A DNA stretch of 64,000 nucleotides from Echinometra lucunter. Its lineage: Eukaryota > Echinodermata > Echinoidea > Camarodonta > Echinometridae. The translations under genes were made by a program, and so were the position numbers. Below the pieces are notes generated by a model. It saw only the letters and a list, made by a program, of their open reading frames with translations, had not been told where the DNA came from and made no database searches. The stretch lies in assembly GCA_029962745.1 (NCBI GenBank), contig CM057157.1, forward strand, positions 27,462,825 through 27,526,824, in the 5' to 3' direction. Below are positions 46,009 through 58,989 of this stretch, in pieces. How positions within the stretch are numbered: position 1 is the first letter of the stretch; every line of letters begins with the position of its first letter.

Positions 46009-46180
46009 TTTGTATTAAATGGGTCCTTGGCAATGCAGGTGTAATATTTGTAAGGCATATGGGAAGAGCAGTAGTAAAGCACGTAATTATTATAGAAAAT
46101 CAAGGCATGTGAGCATGTCTGTTCTTTATGTGATATCATCATCATCATCATTATTTGGTTTGGCATCACCTGTACCTGGG

Positions 46181-46385
46181 AGGCGAAAAAGCGAACTGAA
46201 TCACTGTAACCCTCGGGTCTCTCCTCCCGATATCACTGATTGGGAGTGTGCAGGTGGACCACATACACCGGGGTTTCCCCCACTCTTATACGAATAGTGC
46301 AGTGGGATCTTTAACATGCAAAGGTGGTGACTCTCCTTTACACGGGACCTCCATTTAATGTCCTATCCGAGGGACAGAGTGTTTT
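46181..46385. repeat. dispersed-repeat-like segment
   Basis: GTGCAGTGGGATCTTTAACA, ACACGGGACCTCCATTTAAT, GTCCTATCCGAGGGACAG. I have the impression that such wording recurs in marine invertebrate genomes as part of SINE-like repeats; the sequence here shows only a single copy and no ends. Confidence 0.3.
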
Positions 46386-46894
46386 CTGCTGTAGCATAGC
46401 CAGTGTCTATGAAACAGGGGAGGGGCACGATATACACATAATGTCACACAAACTTCAATTGAAGGAGGAAATATGAAGAATTGAGGAGAGGAAGAGAAAG
46501 AAAAAGATAAAGATGGAGAGAAAGAAGAGAGATTGGACATTAAATTTCATGAGACGAGATGAATGAATGAAATGAGAAGAGATATAAAAATTAAAAGGAG
46601 AAAGGGGAGGGTGGCAAAGAGCTATCCAGTGCAGTGGTATGACTTACAGGTTTTATTATGAAGTGATGTTGAATGTGATGAAGAAGGTGATGATGATGAT
46701 CCACTGCCATCCTAAATTCAGGGCTCAAGGTCCACCATCTTTGGGCCACTTAACCTAACTAGGATATATACAGTGCTTTATTGAGGATTATCTGGAAGGT
46801 TTTCACCACTATGCAATGAAAATTGAATGGATAATTATATACAAGACAGGGGTAATAATAACTACATGTAAAGTGCTTAGAATTGTAGTATTAA

Positions 46895-47300
46895 CCCATT
46901 CGTGACAGAGGTCCACATTTTGGGGTTTGGCCTAATATCTTTTGATGTAAAGCCCTAAAAATCATACCAAATACATGAGCAGAAAGAGCAAAAAATTCTA
47001 CACAAACTGTGCCCATTTTGGTTGCATCAATATTCGTTGTTTGATGCTGAAATGTTTTTAAAGGAAAATAAGCATTAAAATCCTTAAATTGGCAATGTGA
47101 TAGAAGGTTTAAAATCCCCGTTTTTCCCCTGCAAATTGGCAACTTTTTGACTTCTCATAATTTCTGTCAATTTATATTCATTTCAGATATATGACGTTTT
47201 ATAATAAAAATGTAGCAATAAAATAAAAATGTTGGTTTTGCCAATTTGAAGAATAAAAGCTGATCACATTAGGCTTTAAATAATTCCTGTCACGAATGGG
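46895..47300. mobile_element. TTAA-flanked MITE, family A, copy 2
   Basis: 406 bp, the same length and ends as 34415-34820. Left flank TTAA (46891-46894), right flank changed to TTGA. Nearly identical inside, which points to recent amplification. Confidence 0.9.
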
Positions 47301-47939
47301 TTGAATGCTATATAAATGTAACTTTCATTACCTTCTCTCCCTCTCTCTCTCTCTTGGTATAAATCTATATGCATTTGTGGTAATGTGCTAATTGGGTGGC
47401 TTGTTTTGTAGCCATGCCTAATATTGAAGCAAGGAGTAAAATTGCTGGAAAAGGAAGAAAGGCCTCTCACTGGCCTGTGTATTGAAAATACTAGATAACT
47501 ACGCCACTTTACTCACTTGTACCTATTCTCGAAACTTTTCTAAGTAAAGAACAGAACTATATAGACATGGCATTAGAACCCCCCCCCCCCGCCCTCCCTC
47601 ACAAAGTTATGCCATTCACTCACAAAATATAACATTAAAGGTCTAAATTCAACATGCCCCCAGAAAATAAATAACGCTGACTTAATCTTTCCTTACTTTC
47701 CTGTCGTTTCCGCTTTTTCTCCTTATTCTCAATTTTGCTCGTTAATATGACAAGTATGCCTTTTTCCACAAGAGTCAACTTGAATCATATGCCAGGTTAT
47801 TTTTGTTTTTACACTGTATTTGTAAATCCTGATTCTATTTTTCTTCTATTTAGTGGCTTTTTTTCAAAATGCATTAAGTAGCTCACCCAGATGCACAATT
47901 ACACACGGGTACACGACCGCTTCTTATGATTTTTCAACT

Positions 47940-48122
47940 GATAAAAAAAAAAAAAAAAGCGAGGGAGAAAAAAGAAAAAGTGGAGAAGAAAGAAAAGTAT
48001 GGGAAAAGAGATGGCCGGGTCATGCAACTATATGATACCCCTATTTTTCATTTAAAACGTTAATACATTTACCTATGGGTCATCTTGCCCCCTTATCAAA
48101 ATACCTTGGCGCCGCCCCTGGG
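47940..48122. mobile_element. fragment of the CAGGGGCAG family
   Basis: GGTCATGCAACTATATGATA, CCCCTATTTTTCATTTAAA and the end GCCGCCCCTGGG match 30554-30806 in the same orientation. The left end is lost in an A-run. Confidence 0.5.
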
Positions 48123-48644
48123 TATATTTCCAAGCAAACGGATTCACTTTAAGAAATGAGAACATGCTGTCGAAATAGACCCTCACTATACTTGGTCATT
48201 GGCGGGAGACACCAAATTTGTAATGGATTCCGTTTGCATGAGAGACTAAACAAAACAGACTGGTCAAGGTGCCGATCAATAAACATATTTCAAGGCGGTG
48301 AAAGTCAATAGGGCATCAAGGGCAACTGGCATTGATGAGGGGCTTAGAGATTGGGCTTTTTTTATGTGGAAATAGTCTCAGTAAATAAAGAATAAAGTTG
48401 TAATAGGTGACTGGTAGAAATAAATATCGGGAAAATCAAGTCACAGGTTGGCAGATGTATAAGCCTAAAAAGTGATGGTCTTTTAGATCTTCTTTAAATA
48501 TTTGAACTGACCAATTTCAAATACCGTTTATTTTTATGATAATAATATTGTTTGATCAGGGATCTGTATCACGCCATGATGTCCTTCATATCAACAACTA
48601 TCACGAGATTTTCTAACGGACTGGTATTTTTAGTCGCTTAGGGC

Positions 48645-48815
48645 CTGGGGGCAGCGCCAGGGTAATTTGATGGAGGGGAGGGGGGAGATGACCCATAGGT
48701 ATATCTACACATGTATTTACGTTTTAAATGAAAAAAAATTGAATAAAACAGGGGTATGATATAGTTGCATGGCCTAGCCCTCTCTTTCCCCATACTCCTC
48801 TTTCTTCCTCTTCTT
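48645..48815. mobile_element. inverted fragment of the CAGGGGCAG family
   Basis: Starts GGGGGCAGCGCCAGGG and contains GGGGTATGATATAGTTGCAT, the reverse complement of the 47940-48122 and 30554-30806 sequences. Confidence 0.5.
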
Positions 48816-48824
48816 TTTCTTAGC

Positions 48825-48995
48825 TGGAAGGAATGGTAGAGGGTAAACGGGAAAGGGGTAGACAGCGAACCACTTTGTTTGATGACGTCAAGAAATGGAC
48901 TGGTCTTAATTATGGAGAGGTTAGAACAAGGGTTCATGACAGAAGGCAATGGAGGTGCATAGCCGCCAACCCCTTCGGAAGGGATGGCACTAGAT
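48825..48995 (+). pseudogene. non-LTR retrotransposon C-terminal remnant
   Basis: One open frame reads LEGMVEGKRERGRQRTTLFD, then DVKKWTGLNYGEV and RRQWRCIAANPFGRDGTRW with a stop. The RGRQRTTxxDDVKxWTG ... DRxxWR pattern is typical of the tail of non-LTR retrotransposon polymerase proteins. There is no polymerase core upstream, so it is a truncated dead copy. Confidence 0.6.
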
Positions 48996-51900
48996 GGTGA
49001 TGAAGTATTTAGCAAGGTGTAAAAAAAAATACCAAGCGGAGGAATTCTCGTCTTTCTTGAAATGTGATTAAAATGAGATAAATACCAGAACGCTTTGGGG
49101 ATTATGATTATAAGTATTGTTTCATAAAGTCAGGGAAACATTCGAAACTCAAAATAGTCGAATAGAATTTTAGCGGCACGGAGAAATACATGAACACGAA
49201 GTTGTATTGTCTCTGACGTAGAGGGCTTGAAAAATAGTTCAGTATCTTGGTTGTTGGTTTGCTAGTTTATGATTAGTCGATTAACAATCAGCTTAAGTGG
49301 GTTTTATTGTTTGTTTGTGTTAGTGTTATCTTTATGAAGTAATTAGTGAACCAATTAAGCGCAAACAAAAGTAGGTTGTTACTCGAGGCTAAATACAAAC
49401 GATGTCGTAACTTAAGCAACAAACTCTAGGTCCTGGCTCTGATTGAAAATAAAAAGAAAAAAAAAGCAAGGCGCCAACGTTTGAGTGCTCATCAAATTAG
49501 CATAGGCCCATTGGTAAGGAAATGTAGGAGCAAAGTGATTAATTCATGTACCACCAATGGAAGAACAAGCGATTATAACCATGCATTGATATTTAGAATT
49601 GCCCACCGAGTTACCCGCGGGTTACCTGGTGCTTCAACTTTCATGACTTCTTAATCTCCTAATGCAAAAAACTAATGCATGTCCATCTTGAATTATTAAA
49701 AATTGTTATTTCCATGATCAGTTTGCTTAAATTGAAAAAAGGGATAATTTTTTTTTATGTCTTTTATGAAGTAGAATCATACACAAAGTTTACAGGTTAA
49801 GGGTAAATAATAGATTTTATTGAGTGAAAAATACAAGTGTAGCTAATTACATATCGAAAACAATTACTGATTTGAGTTCTGCAGATAATTTTGAAAAAAA
49901 AAATTGGTTAAGGAGGGGGGGGGGGGTGTAGGGCCTGGCGCAACTTTTTATAGAAAGATGTGTGTCCTGTGTGTGTGTGGGGGGGGGGATGGTGGGATCA
50001 TTGTTATAGGTAGGTCTATGCGGCCGTTCCCCTCCCCAGCTGGCCGCCCCCCCCCCCCCCGTCATATGCTGTCAGACTACAGTGCAAAGGCGATCATCAA
50101 ATGAAATTAGAAGAATATAAGAAAAAGGAGAGGGAGTGAGAAAGAGAGAGATAGATAGATATGATATGACCTTGCTCCCTCAATGTATCAACAGTTATCA
50201 ATGAGTCCAATATCATCGGCTAATTTTTGCTTCGTTCTCTATTTTCTTTGAAGAATGCATTCGAGATTTTCTTTTTGGAAGGAAGCTTTCTTATTGCCTG
50301 ATGATGTAAATCGGGAGAAAACTCATTTGTCGAATTTCAAATTACCATAGATTCTTGCTTACACTCATTTTATTTCAAAATATTTCATGGGACAATTGCC
50401 TTCAATGACTTCTCGTTTAAAATTAAAAGAAAAGACCCCCCTCTGTGCTTATTTTGATCAAAAGCTCATGAAACACCGATTCATAATATTCTTTTGAGTG
50501 TCCCAGAGCGTTACCTATTTGGAATGAAGTAATTGAAATTATCAATGCAAAAGATGAAGAACTTATCCAGCCTTCAATTTTTCAGAAAATGTTTGGTATA
50601 TATAAAAATGATAAATTTTAAACTTGTTCTTATGTTAGTGTTACCTTTATGCCCGGCCTTTGTGTTAGTAAATTCCAAGGAAAATCCCCTTACATTGAGG
50701 TCTTTTCGCTCTTTTGAAATCTAGCAAGGATTTAGAATACTTTATAGCTAGGAAAACAACTTTTTTCTTTGCATTTCAAAAAGTGGAGAACTGATTTTAA
50801 TGATAAGTAGATTTACTTTTCTTTATATTTGTATATGCTGCTTCGCGTAATCATGTACATAGTTTTGTCGTGATTCTGTAAAAGTGTTTTTTTTTTCTTG
50901 AAATTTGATTAATAAACCCTGAAAGAAAATATGTCCCATTCTCACTGCTGTACTAAATGAAGCACACAACTTTTCCGCGCATGCATGACTGTCGGTTTCA
51001 CCAAAGGAAGCGACCAAGACCTTGCATAAAGCCGCAAATGACCTTTTAGCAACACCTCTCCGAGTTTCTTTTCACCATTGGCATTGTCAAAGACGGTGTT
51101 CAAATTTACACTCTTCACCTCAATTTTTGACCGAACCACCAGGAACCAAATGTGAGTGCAATATTTATTCCTTCAGTGCCCCCAAATGGTTCTCGTTTGT
51201 GCGCGAAATTAATCATTCCCCAAGCAATTCTAAATTGTCATTGTATACAAGTGGGCTGGTTATATGGCGTGCTAACTGCAGTGATAATTGCTTCATTATC
51301 ACCCTTCTCAAAAGAAATTCAAAGAAACTGTTGTCTGCAAGCGAAAAGGGTAGATACAAGCGGATACGCAAGGAATTTTTGTGTATGGCTGCAACCTTCT
51401 CCAGAAAGTATGTATATTTTAGTCTTTAAAGCAGACCTTGATTTTCTTTATTCGAAGGAATCTTAAGATCTGTACGGTTTTATTTATCAAAGCTATTTCG
51501 AAAATGTAAATTTGAAAATAGATTTTATATATCACCGACATATGAAATTTATATAAAGAATGAAATCACTGCACACTTTTGAATATAAACTCATGAGAAG
51601 TTATTTCACAAAGTATGCCTTAATTCTAAGACTATAAAGAGCATAACAAACCCTCGTGTACGTTAGAGCGGTACACAAGACGTGAGTGCGGCGCTCAGCG
51701 CAGGCCAGGGATCGAATTGACCACCACTACCAACCCCGCGAATCGGAAGACAGTAGATGCGAGGGTAATACAGAGAGTGACTTGTCTTGCTCCGATCAAG
51801 CTTACTCCGAAAGCTTCTTTAATTTCTTGTGTTAGTGTAGTCAATCTCCAATCGTCAATTTGTGAACACTGCCGCTGTGTACACATCTACTTCCCTCGAA

Positions 51901-52344
51901 ATCTTAAGTGAGTCATTCAACGTTCTATGGTAAAGAGTTTACTCAAAGGGCTAGTGGTCAACATACGGCGTTTTTTGTTGTTCCGGCCAACGATACCACC
52001 TTTGAACAGGGAACGTTGGGCTTTGGCAATATCACGCAAAACTGGATTACATTTGTGGCTTCAATTCCTTAGTTTGAGCTTTATTTTCTCAGGGAAATAT
52101 CATTTGATTTAGAATTTCATGACATGGATACTACAGATGAGCTGTGGATTATGGATCGAATATCAATGAAATTGCTTATTTTGCGAGCGTGAATCACTTG
52201 ATTCTTTTCAACAATCATCCTTCGAAGAAGTTTGAAACCGGTACAGCTGCGGGCTCCAATCAGCGGCTTCGCAGCTTGCCCTCTAGCCGGGAGTTCTGGC
52301 TTGCTGCGAATTCACTGTCCGTCTCGTGGAGGGGAGCTGCAGCC

Positions 52345-52464
52345 ATGCTGCTGTGGTGGGATTTAGTGGTGGTTCTGGTGTTGGTCTTCTTGCCGTGGCC
52401 GAGGGGGGTTGCTTCGAATATTCACAGCCTACGAGAGCAGCTGAATTGTCACACTCATACACAG
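52345..52464 (+). CDS. TIKI coding exon 1 (signal peptide)
   Basis: 120 nt, 40 codons. The ATG in GCAGCCATGC has a good Kozak context and opens a strongly hydrophobic segment; the open frame extends upstream to 52144, but that part lacks a plausible signal peptide. Ends CAG|GTTAGA. Confidence 0.85.
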
Positions 52465-54216
52465 GTTAGATTTCTCTTTCCATCATACGTGTCATATTCA
52501 AGCATGGTTTTTCTTTCCTAGAATTTCCATGGATTTTCATGAATTTCATTGATAATGCAAGTTTTAACATTGCCGACTATCATGAAATGGCGTATGCCTG
52601 AAAAGAAATTCAAAATCAGAGAGATAAGTGCAACTGATGAAATATATTATTTTGACCCCCAAATAACTGTTGAACTACTCCTTGTGTTTGGTAATTAAAG
52701 TACGTGTTTGAGAGTGTTTTATTACACTGAAATGCTTATAAATATTCAAAATTGTTTATCTTGCAAGGTTTTCCAGAACTTGTTGACGAAAACGAACTCC
52801 CAGTTTCAGGGGCTTCTTATGGGGACTGTAACCTTTCTCCAGAATTATGTTTACTGCTTTGTCAAATATGCTGCCCTTTTAATCCCCTGATTGTTAAACG
52901 AAAACAGCCCGATAGTTTGTATGTTGGTGTTTTTTTTGTAGTCTCTTCAGATGCCCTGATCATCTTATGTTCGAAAATCAATTTGGTCTCAGAACCTCTC
53001 CCACTTATTCTCGTCTCCCCTCGTCGTGATTAATTCCTCACGCTGAAATGATCCTCTTTATTCCCCTTCCTTTCTCTTACCCACTCATCCAGCGATAAAA
53101 GGGTTTTTGTTCGACTTTTGGCGACGTATATTCAAAGCCCCCCTTTTTCTTTTTGCCCCCTTCAGCACAGGTTTTACCATTTTGGGGGTTTGTTTGTGCA
53201 CCGTCTTTTAACCACATCCTTATACTAGCAAGTTCTGGCTATTTCCTTACGTTTTCATTCGTGTTGCATGCTTTGGAGGGGATAGAAAAAAAAGTGAAAA
53301 CTTGGCCTTGCAATAAACGTTAGAGACGATGTTGGCCAGTTCCGAACCATTTTTTGTTGCATCGTCTTTTATTTTAATGACGTAAAAATGATGTAGAGTT
53401 GGAACAAAATACGGGAGTTTACGACAAAAACTTTTTGCTCCTTGTAACTTCAGATTTTTTCCCCCTCATAGCCTTTATAGCCTTACAGGGACATTAAAAT
53501 TGTCTTTCACACTCTTGATTGCCTTACTTTGGTCTCCTAATTTGCACCTTTCAGTTTGTTAAGGTGTTTTGTCTCGATTGTTTCTAGGGACGTCAGTCAC
53601 TCTGTCAATCTCTTAATTGACAGATCATTCTTTTAATTTACTCTCTTTTCTTTTCTTTCAGGGGACAAATTCGTTTTTATGGCAAGTCAGAAGATATCCG
53701 CCTGCCTATTTCTTGGGGACAATACACGTACCTTACACGCGCGTTTGGGATTATATTCCTCAAAATACCAAAGTTGCTTTCCAAGAAAGCGAAAATATTT
53801 TCGTCGAGCTCGATCTCACAGACCCCAATACGATGTCCGAGTTGGCGAACTGTCAGTTATTACCCAACGGGGAAAATCTCAGTGATGTTTTACCGCATAG
53901 CATATACAGGAGATTAAAAACTCATTTACAGTATGTTAAAAGAATGATGCCGCATTGGCTAAGCGCCGATCAACGAGGTCGGGCGTTTTACGCCGACTAC
54001 CTCTTCGAAGCCATCGTGGGGAACTGGGAGAGAAAAAGACCCATTTGGGTCATGCTGGTCATCGATTCGTTGACGGAAGCCGACATCAAATCGAGAGAAA
54101 TACCCGTTTTGGATTTATATTTGGCCCAAGAGGCTGCAAGACTAAATAAAAGAACCGGAGCGGTGGAACAAGTTGAAGAGCAGTGTATTCCGCTGAATGG
54201 ATTAAACTTTACGCAG
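52345..54216 (+). CDS. TIKI/TRABD2 metalloprotease (first two coding exons)
   Basis: Two exons joined in phase 0 give 225 residues of a TIKI protein. These membrane-anchored metalloproteases cleave the N-terminus of Wnt ligands and so inactivate them at the secretory pathway or cell surface. A signal peptide (residues 1 to about 23, [16 protein letters not shown]) starts the protein. Family motifs follow: [20 protein letters not shown] with the metal-binding GX2H (GTIH, residues 59-62), [46 protein letters not shown] and [13 protein letters not shown]. The second GX2H motif and C-terminal anchor would be in later exons, beyond this window or unrecognised. Whether it is the TRABD2A or TRABD2B orthologue cannot be decided. 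Confidence 0.92.
52465..53661 (+). other. TIKI intron 1
   Basis: 1197 bases, GT to AG, AT-rich, without recognisable repeats or other coding signal. Confidence 0.8.
53662..54216 (+). CDS. TIKI coding exon 2 (protease core)
   Basis: 555 nt, 185 codons. Acceptor TTTTCTTTTCTTTCAG, donor ACGCAG|GTAAGT. Encodes the TraB/PrgY-like protease core up to [13 protein letters not shown], ending at the same point as the vertebrate exon. Codon use and composition differ clearly from the surrounding AT-rich DNA. Confidence 0.93.
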
Positions 54217-55715
54217 GTAAGTTCATGATAAGTCTGGAATTCTGGTGAAAAATCTGGAAAAGAGTTTGTGTTTTGTGGTAATTGCCTAAGCAGCGATTGC
54301 TGATTGTCTTGGCGCGGTTGTCTTTGATGCTGCTAATCATGATGAATTGGAGGTTATAAATTCAATTAGTTGATCGGGCTGTTCCGATTTGAGAGCGTGT
54401 GTCGCGATGTTCGTGTGTCTGGACATGTCGGAAACTTTTTTTTTCCAAAATCTTATGAAATGATGTATATGTACTGCGAAAAAATGAGCTCCATTTATGT
54501 ATTTATTTATTTTTTGTTGGGGGGGGGGGGGGGTGGGGATGATTTCTATTGCGAGAGTGGTTGTGTGAGCAATGAGAAATATGTGAACGGTATTCAAGAA
54601 AGTGAATTGCCTTCTATATTCTAAGGTCTACTGTCTCAGTAATATTGGCTGTTAAAGTTTTCCAGTATAGTTCCGAGTAATCACTTATCAGAAACTGGTC
54701 TAGTGACCGATTCCATCATTCCAAAATTATTTTTTCCCTCAATGATACCGATCTGTTCATGTTTTCATGTGGGCAATGTGAATGAAATTTTTAATCTTTC
54801 GTGTAATGCCCTTCCGTTTTTCTGAGACCTTGTATGTTCCCGTAGAACACGTCCCCTCTCTCGGACAATAGAAAGGAATTTGATCAACAAGCCGTATAAT
54901 GATTTCAATAGCCGGTAACACCACCCTTCTAATTTAGACGGCATTAGCGCTACTTTAGAAACCCGATCAACTGGATAAGTTTGGGGCACATAAAGAGCTT
55001 CGCAGCAAAAGGATTTCGATTTTTTTTTTCGGGAGGGGAGGGTAGCGCGGCGGTGGAGAAAAACACGCATTCACCGGACACTCCAAATAGGAATGGAAAT
55101 TAGGGGTTGTATTAGCATCCAAAATCGGCAGAAAAGAGAGAGTATTAAATGTCAGATTCGAGGGTTGACTTTCAAGTCCCAAGAACACGGTCCCTATTCA
55201 AGAACTTCTCTGTCGGCCCCTGCGATGACCGTTTAAAGTGCACTACTCTAGCGCAATGTGTTGTGCTATGGTTGGATCGAGTTCGAGTGGGGAATTCATC
55301 GCGACGTGGCCTTGCCTGTTTGCATCTAATTAAAAGCGCGGGCCTTCTCCTTTTTTTGTATTTCTTTGAAGTTACCGACTTGCAAAGAGAAGGAGACACT
55401 CAACAAGGCTGGTGCCATATCATAAGGTCGCCGGATAACTGAATAAACGATCTAACATCGGCGTTCCATTGCTAAGGGTGTTTGAGTATGTGGTGGCGGA
55501 TTCTCATCTTCTCTCCAAGAGATGTGAACGAACTCGAAGGCGATTACGCAGTCGGGAGGAAGGGGGCTTGGGAATGGGGCAAGCGATGAATTATGTGAAA
55601 TGTTTCAAAGCTAAAATTCAATTTGTAAACTTGAGAAAAAGAAGGAAGAAGGAAAAAAAAAAGTTGTTTTTTATTTGAAGGGGTAAAGGCAAAAGTGTTA
55701 CGGCTGACTTTTTAA

Positions 55716-56000
55716 TTTCATTTTATTTTTATGATGATTATGATTATGATAATAATGATACAGAGACTACATGCAATACAATAACAACACTTGTAAATAT
55801 GGTCATTATAATAATAATGGTCATTATGAAAATGATGATGATAAAGTAATAATAGTTATAGTAATGATGATGATGATAATGAAATCATGATAATGATTTC
55901 AACAATAATAATGATAATGATAATAATAATGATGATAATAATAATATTAATAGGCCTAATAATAATGATGATAATGATGATAATGATATGATGATATCAA
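55716..56000. repeat. GATAAT-type microsatellite
   Basis: Imperfect GAT, AAT and TGATGA triplets on the plus strand. Confidence 0.85.
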
Positions 56001-56789
56001 TAGTAAGAATGAAAGGATACTGTACATTGTACATGTACATGTAATTATGCTAGTGCTGAATTTTAGTGATATTGATAATACTACCAAAAGAAAAACTTCT
56101 GCTATTACTACAGTAAAACTACTCTACTTAGTCTATTACCTTTGATAATGATTATGATATATTTCCTTGATCATGTTGAGGCTGGCAAATGAAAATCAGT
56201 GATACAGGACTTTGTCCCTGTTTAAAGGAATTTGAGGTCAAGGAAGAGAAAGAAAACGAGAAAGAGTTGTAGCTATCTCATCATGGCAGGATGGGTTTAC
56301 TTGCTACTTCTGAACAGATGCTGCTACATGTATCTTGACCTCTTTGCCTTGGTGTGCAGTCATGCTAACATCAAATACAATTATTGAAAAATTGATTCTT
56401 TCCGGGGAGAATTGAATTTGGAATCGAAATGCAGAAATACACACGCATGATTAGGACATCCAGGGTCTTACTACATGTAGTCATGCAATGCCAGTGCAGT
56501 AATGTTGGATATGAATAAAAATATTGTACTACCACATTCCTTTTGCAAGGTTATTACAACTACTTGGTCATTATATGGTAATGTACAATTTATTAACATA
56601 TGTACTGTACTTCTTGCATTTATTAAAAAAAATCATTCCTTCCTTTGTCTCACATGTAGTATTTTCATCTCAGATCCATTTAAGCTCAACTCTGTGAGTT
56701 TCAGTGATAATAAATGCATTTTAGTCAAGTACATTACAGCTCAGTTATGATCAGAGAGTTCCACACCAAGTTTTTTTATAAGGGGTCCG

Positions 56790-57030
56790 CAGTGGTGTAC
56801 ATGTATCTATAGGGAAAACAGCATCTGGGGCAAGCACTGAAATTCCAACCCTTCCAACTTCTGACGCCAATGGAAAAAAAAAACCCTTGAAATTTGGAAT
56901 GTTTGGTTTCTTCCAATACTTCAAAACTACTTCTTTTTTTTTTGGGGGGGGGCCTTATGCTTTTGCTTTTTTGCACCCCTAAAAGTGGCTCACGGGGCTC
57001 ATGCCCCCTTGCCCCCTAGGTACGCCACAG
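56790..57030. mobile_element. hAT-like MITE with perfect target duplication
   Basis: 241 bp with ends CAGTGGTGTAC / GTACGCCACAG, flanked by AGGGGTCCG on both sides (56781-56789, 57031-57039; eight bases expected, nine match). The interior ends GCCCCCTTGCCCCCTAGG. Same broad family as 6570-6836. Confidence 0.8.
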
Positions 57031-57996
57031 AGGGGTCCGGGGTGATATTCCTGGCCCTGTAGAGTATGTTCATGTATTGAGCCCTATGTTGCAATTGTTC
57101 AGTTTGGGGGTTTGGAGATTTTTCTAACATTGTATCCCACCGCTGCCACCAGAAATGAAAAAGGACATTAGAAAACTTTACTCCTTGATCAGATCTACTG
57201 GAAGAACAGTAAATGAAAGAATACAGTGCAAACTCATTACAATGAGCTCTGTTGTAACAATGACATAACAAATAACAATGTAAATTTGCTGGTAACAACA
57301 CTCTTATGTACATGTATTCATTTTTTGTGTGTTATCCTGTTGAGGCTGATATAACAAGATTTTATACTGTATTAACTAGGTAAACTCTAATTATGGTCCC
57401 ATTGTCATTATACATGTAATGAGTTTCTGGTGTATAACATTGACCGTCTTATTTTGTGTCAGAATTGTCAATGATATAATGAAGCAGCCAACCAGACTGC
57501 CAGTCATGACAGAAATTTGTTAGAGGTATGATTTAAATTTACAACAACAAAAGAAGAAGAAGAAGAAGAAGAAGGAATGAAGTACTTGTGAAAGGGTTTA
57601 TGATGAAAAAGCCTACATGTATGCATTACCAACATATCATGCACAGTAGATGGACAGATGGTAAATTTGCAGGCCTTCAGCCTGGGGTACTAAATTTGAA
57701 GATATATAACTGTAACGCTTGTTAAGGGGCGAGACTTAATAGGTTATCAACGAGGACAACTTTTCTGCAGGGATAGAAAATGATCCGGTATAAAAAGAAA
57801 ATTGTACAAAAGAATTGAAAGTGTAAAGGAGTGGTCAACCCCCAGTCTCCTACAGAAGGAGATCATATTCTTGGGACTCCGGCCTTCTGCTCTGCTGGTT
57901 TAAGTAGTTGCTCCTGGCTCTGTTGTTCTCTGGTAGTGATAACCCAGAAAGTGGTCTCTAATAGCCAGGTTTGCGCCCCATGCAGAATTTTGTTAC

Positions 57997-58244
57997 CTCT
58001 GAAATCTCCTTAAATGTCCTCAGGAACCAGTTGATGTTTTCATTCGGCTCCGAATTTGGGTCAAATTTATTTTTGTACGGCCTGGATTGTAAGCCAGGGA
58101 AAGAAGCGGGGTCGGGGGAAGGTCGGATCGCGTTGAATAGTCGCCTCTGAAAACATGTTTCCCATTTGATCTGGGGATCAACAACTGTGTCATCTTGAAT
58201 TGGTAGGAACTGCTTTCCAAACCGCTGCCTCACTTGAGGTAAAG
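57997..58244 (-). CDS. unassigned candidate exon, minus strand
   Basis: 248 nt open on the minus strand after a strong pyrimidine tract and AG (CGCTTCTCTCCTTCCAG), ending at a donor-like GAG|GTAACA; alternatively it continues to TAG at 57958. Translation includes PQVRQRFGKQFLPIQDD, then DPQIKWETCFQRRLFNAI and NENINWFLRTFKEISE. The composition is protein-like and richer in GC than its surroundings. I do not recognise the family. It would belong to a gene antisense to TIKI or be a processed fragment. Confidence 0.4.
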
Positions 58245-58989
58245 CTGGAAGGAGAGAAGCGAGAGAGAAGTTCAATTCAGAAATTGCCAAGTCTCTTGAA
58301 CAAGGGAATTAGCTCGCTCCAATAACAGGACATGTAAACTGTGTACACTGAAAGCTTGGAAAAATCAAAGACCATTATTATCAAGACTCAAGGGAACAGA
58401 GGAGTAGTAAGATTCAAGAATGAAAGAGGACGTGACCGGATTTTACACCTCCCATCATTAGGTTACTGTGACAGGGGGCTGACATTTAGGGTCTAGAAAA
58501 GAAAATGTTGTCATTCATTTTTAAGAGTGAAACTTTGTGGAAATATCTTTTCTTATGACTTTTAAAATTCTTTTAACTAATCAGATTCTTTACTAAGGAG
58601 AGAGATAAATGAAAAATGTTTTTAAACATGAAATAAGAAATTGAAATCAGTTTTCAACTCCCATTGTGAATATGTTTTCTAAGGCACTTTTGTTGAACCA
58701 TAAAGCTGGCCTTTGAAAATGATCGATCCTGGTTCTTCAACAGAAGAGAAACATATACATACTGTGTGCATAAACTGAAGTAAATATGAAAGAAAGTGAA
58801 GAAAAGAGAAATTCTTTCAAAGAAATATTTTTTCAATGGACAAAGGAGATGAAAATTGAAAGGACAGTAAGCAAAGAAGAAAGATAAAGATGACGAAGAG
58901 AGAATGGTGATGCACTGCTAGCCTAGTGAAAGATGTATTCTTGCTCCACATGTTTCACTATTTAGCGACAGCGCTGGAGCCATGGTAGA

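Larger units (their letters stand above)
44152..52344. other. LSM4 3' region and intergenic stretch before TIKI
   Basis: Apart from the separately listed MITEs, SINE, remnant LINE and repeats, no coding exon is supported here. The last ~2 kb before TIKI (50300-52344) is largely free of recognisable repeats. It would contain the TIKI promoter and 5' UTR, but no specific element can be assigned. Confidence 0.5.

Noticed and set aside
51022..51466. Overlapping plus-strand frames of 135 and 104 codons
   Set aside because: No motif, splice support or recognisable similarity; they overlap in different frames and lie upstream of TIKI.
52144..52344. N-terminal extension of the TIKI first exon by 67 codons
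   Set aside because: The downstream ATG at 52345 has a better context and starts a signal peptide; the extension would bury it.
57225..57440. Possible pogo-like MITE (CAAACTCATTACAATGAG against ATGTAATGAGTTTC)
   Set aside because: The end match is short and no target duplication could be read.
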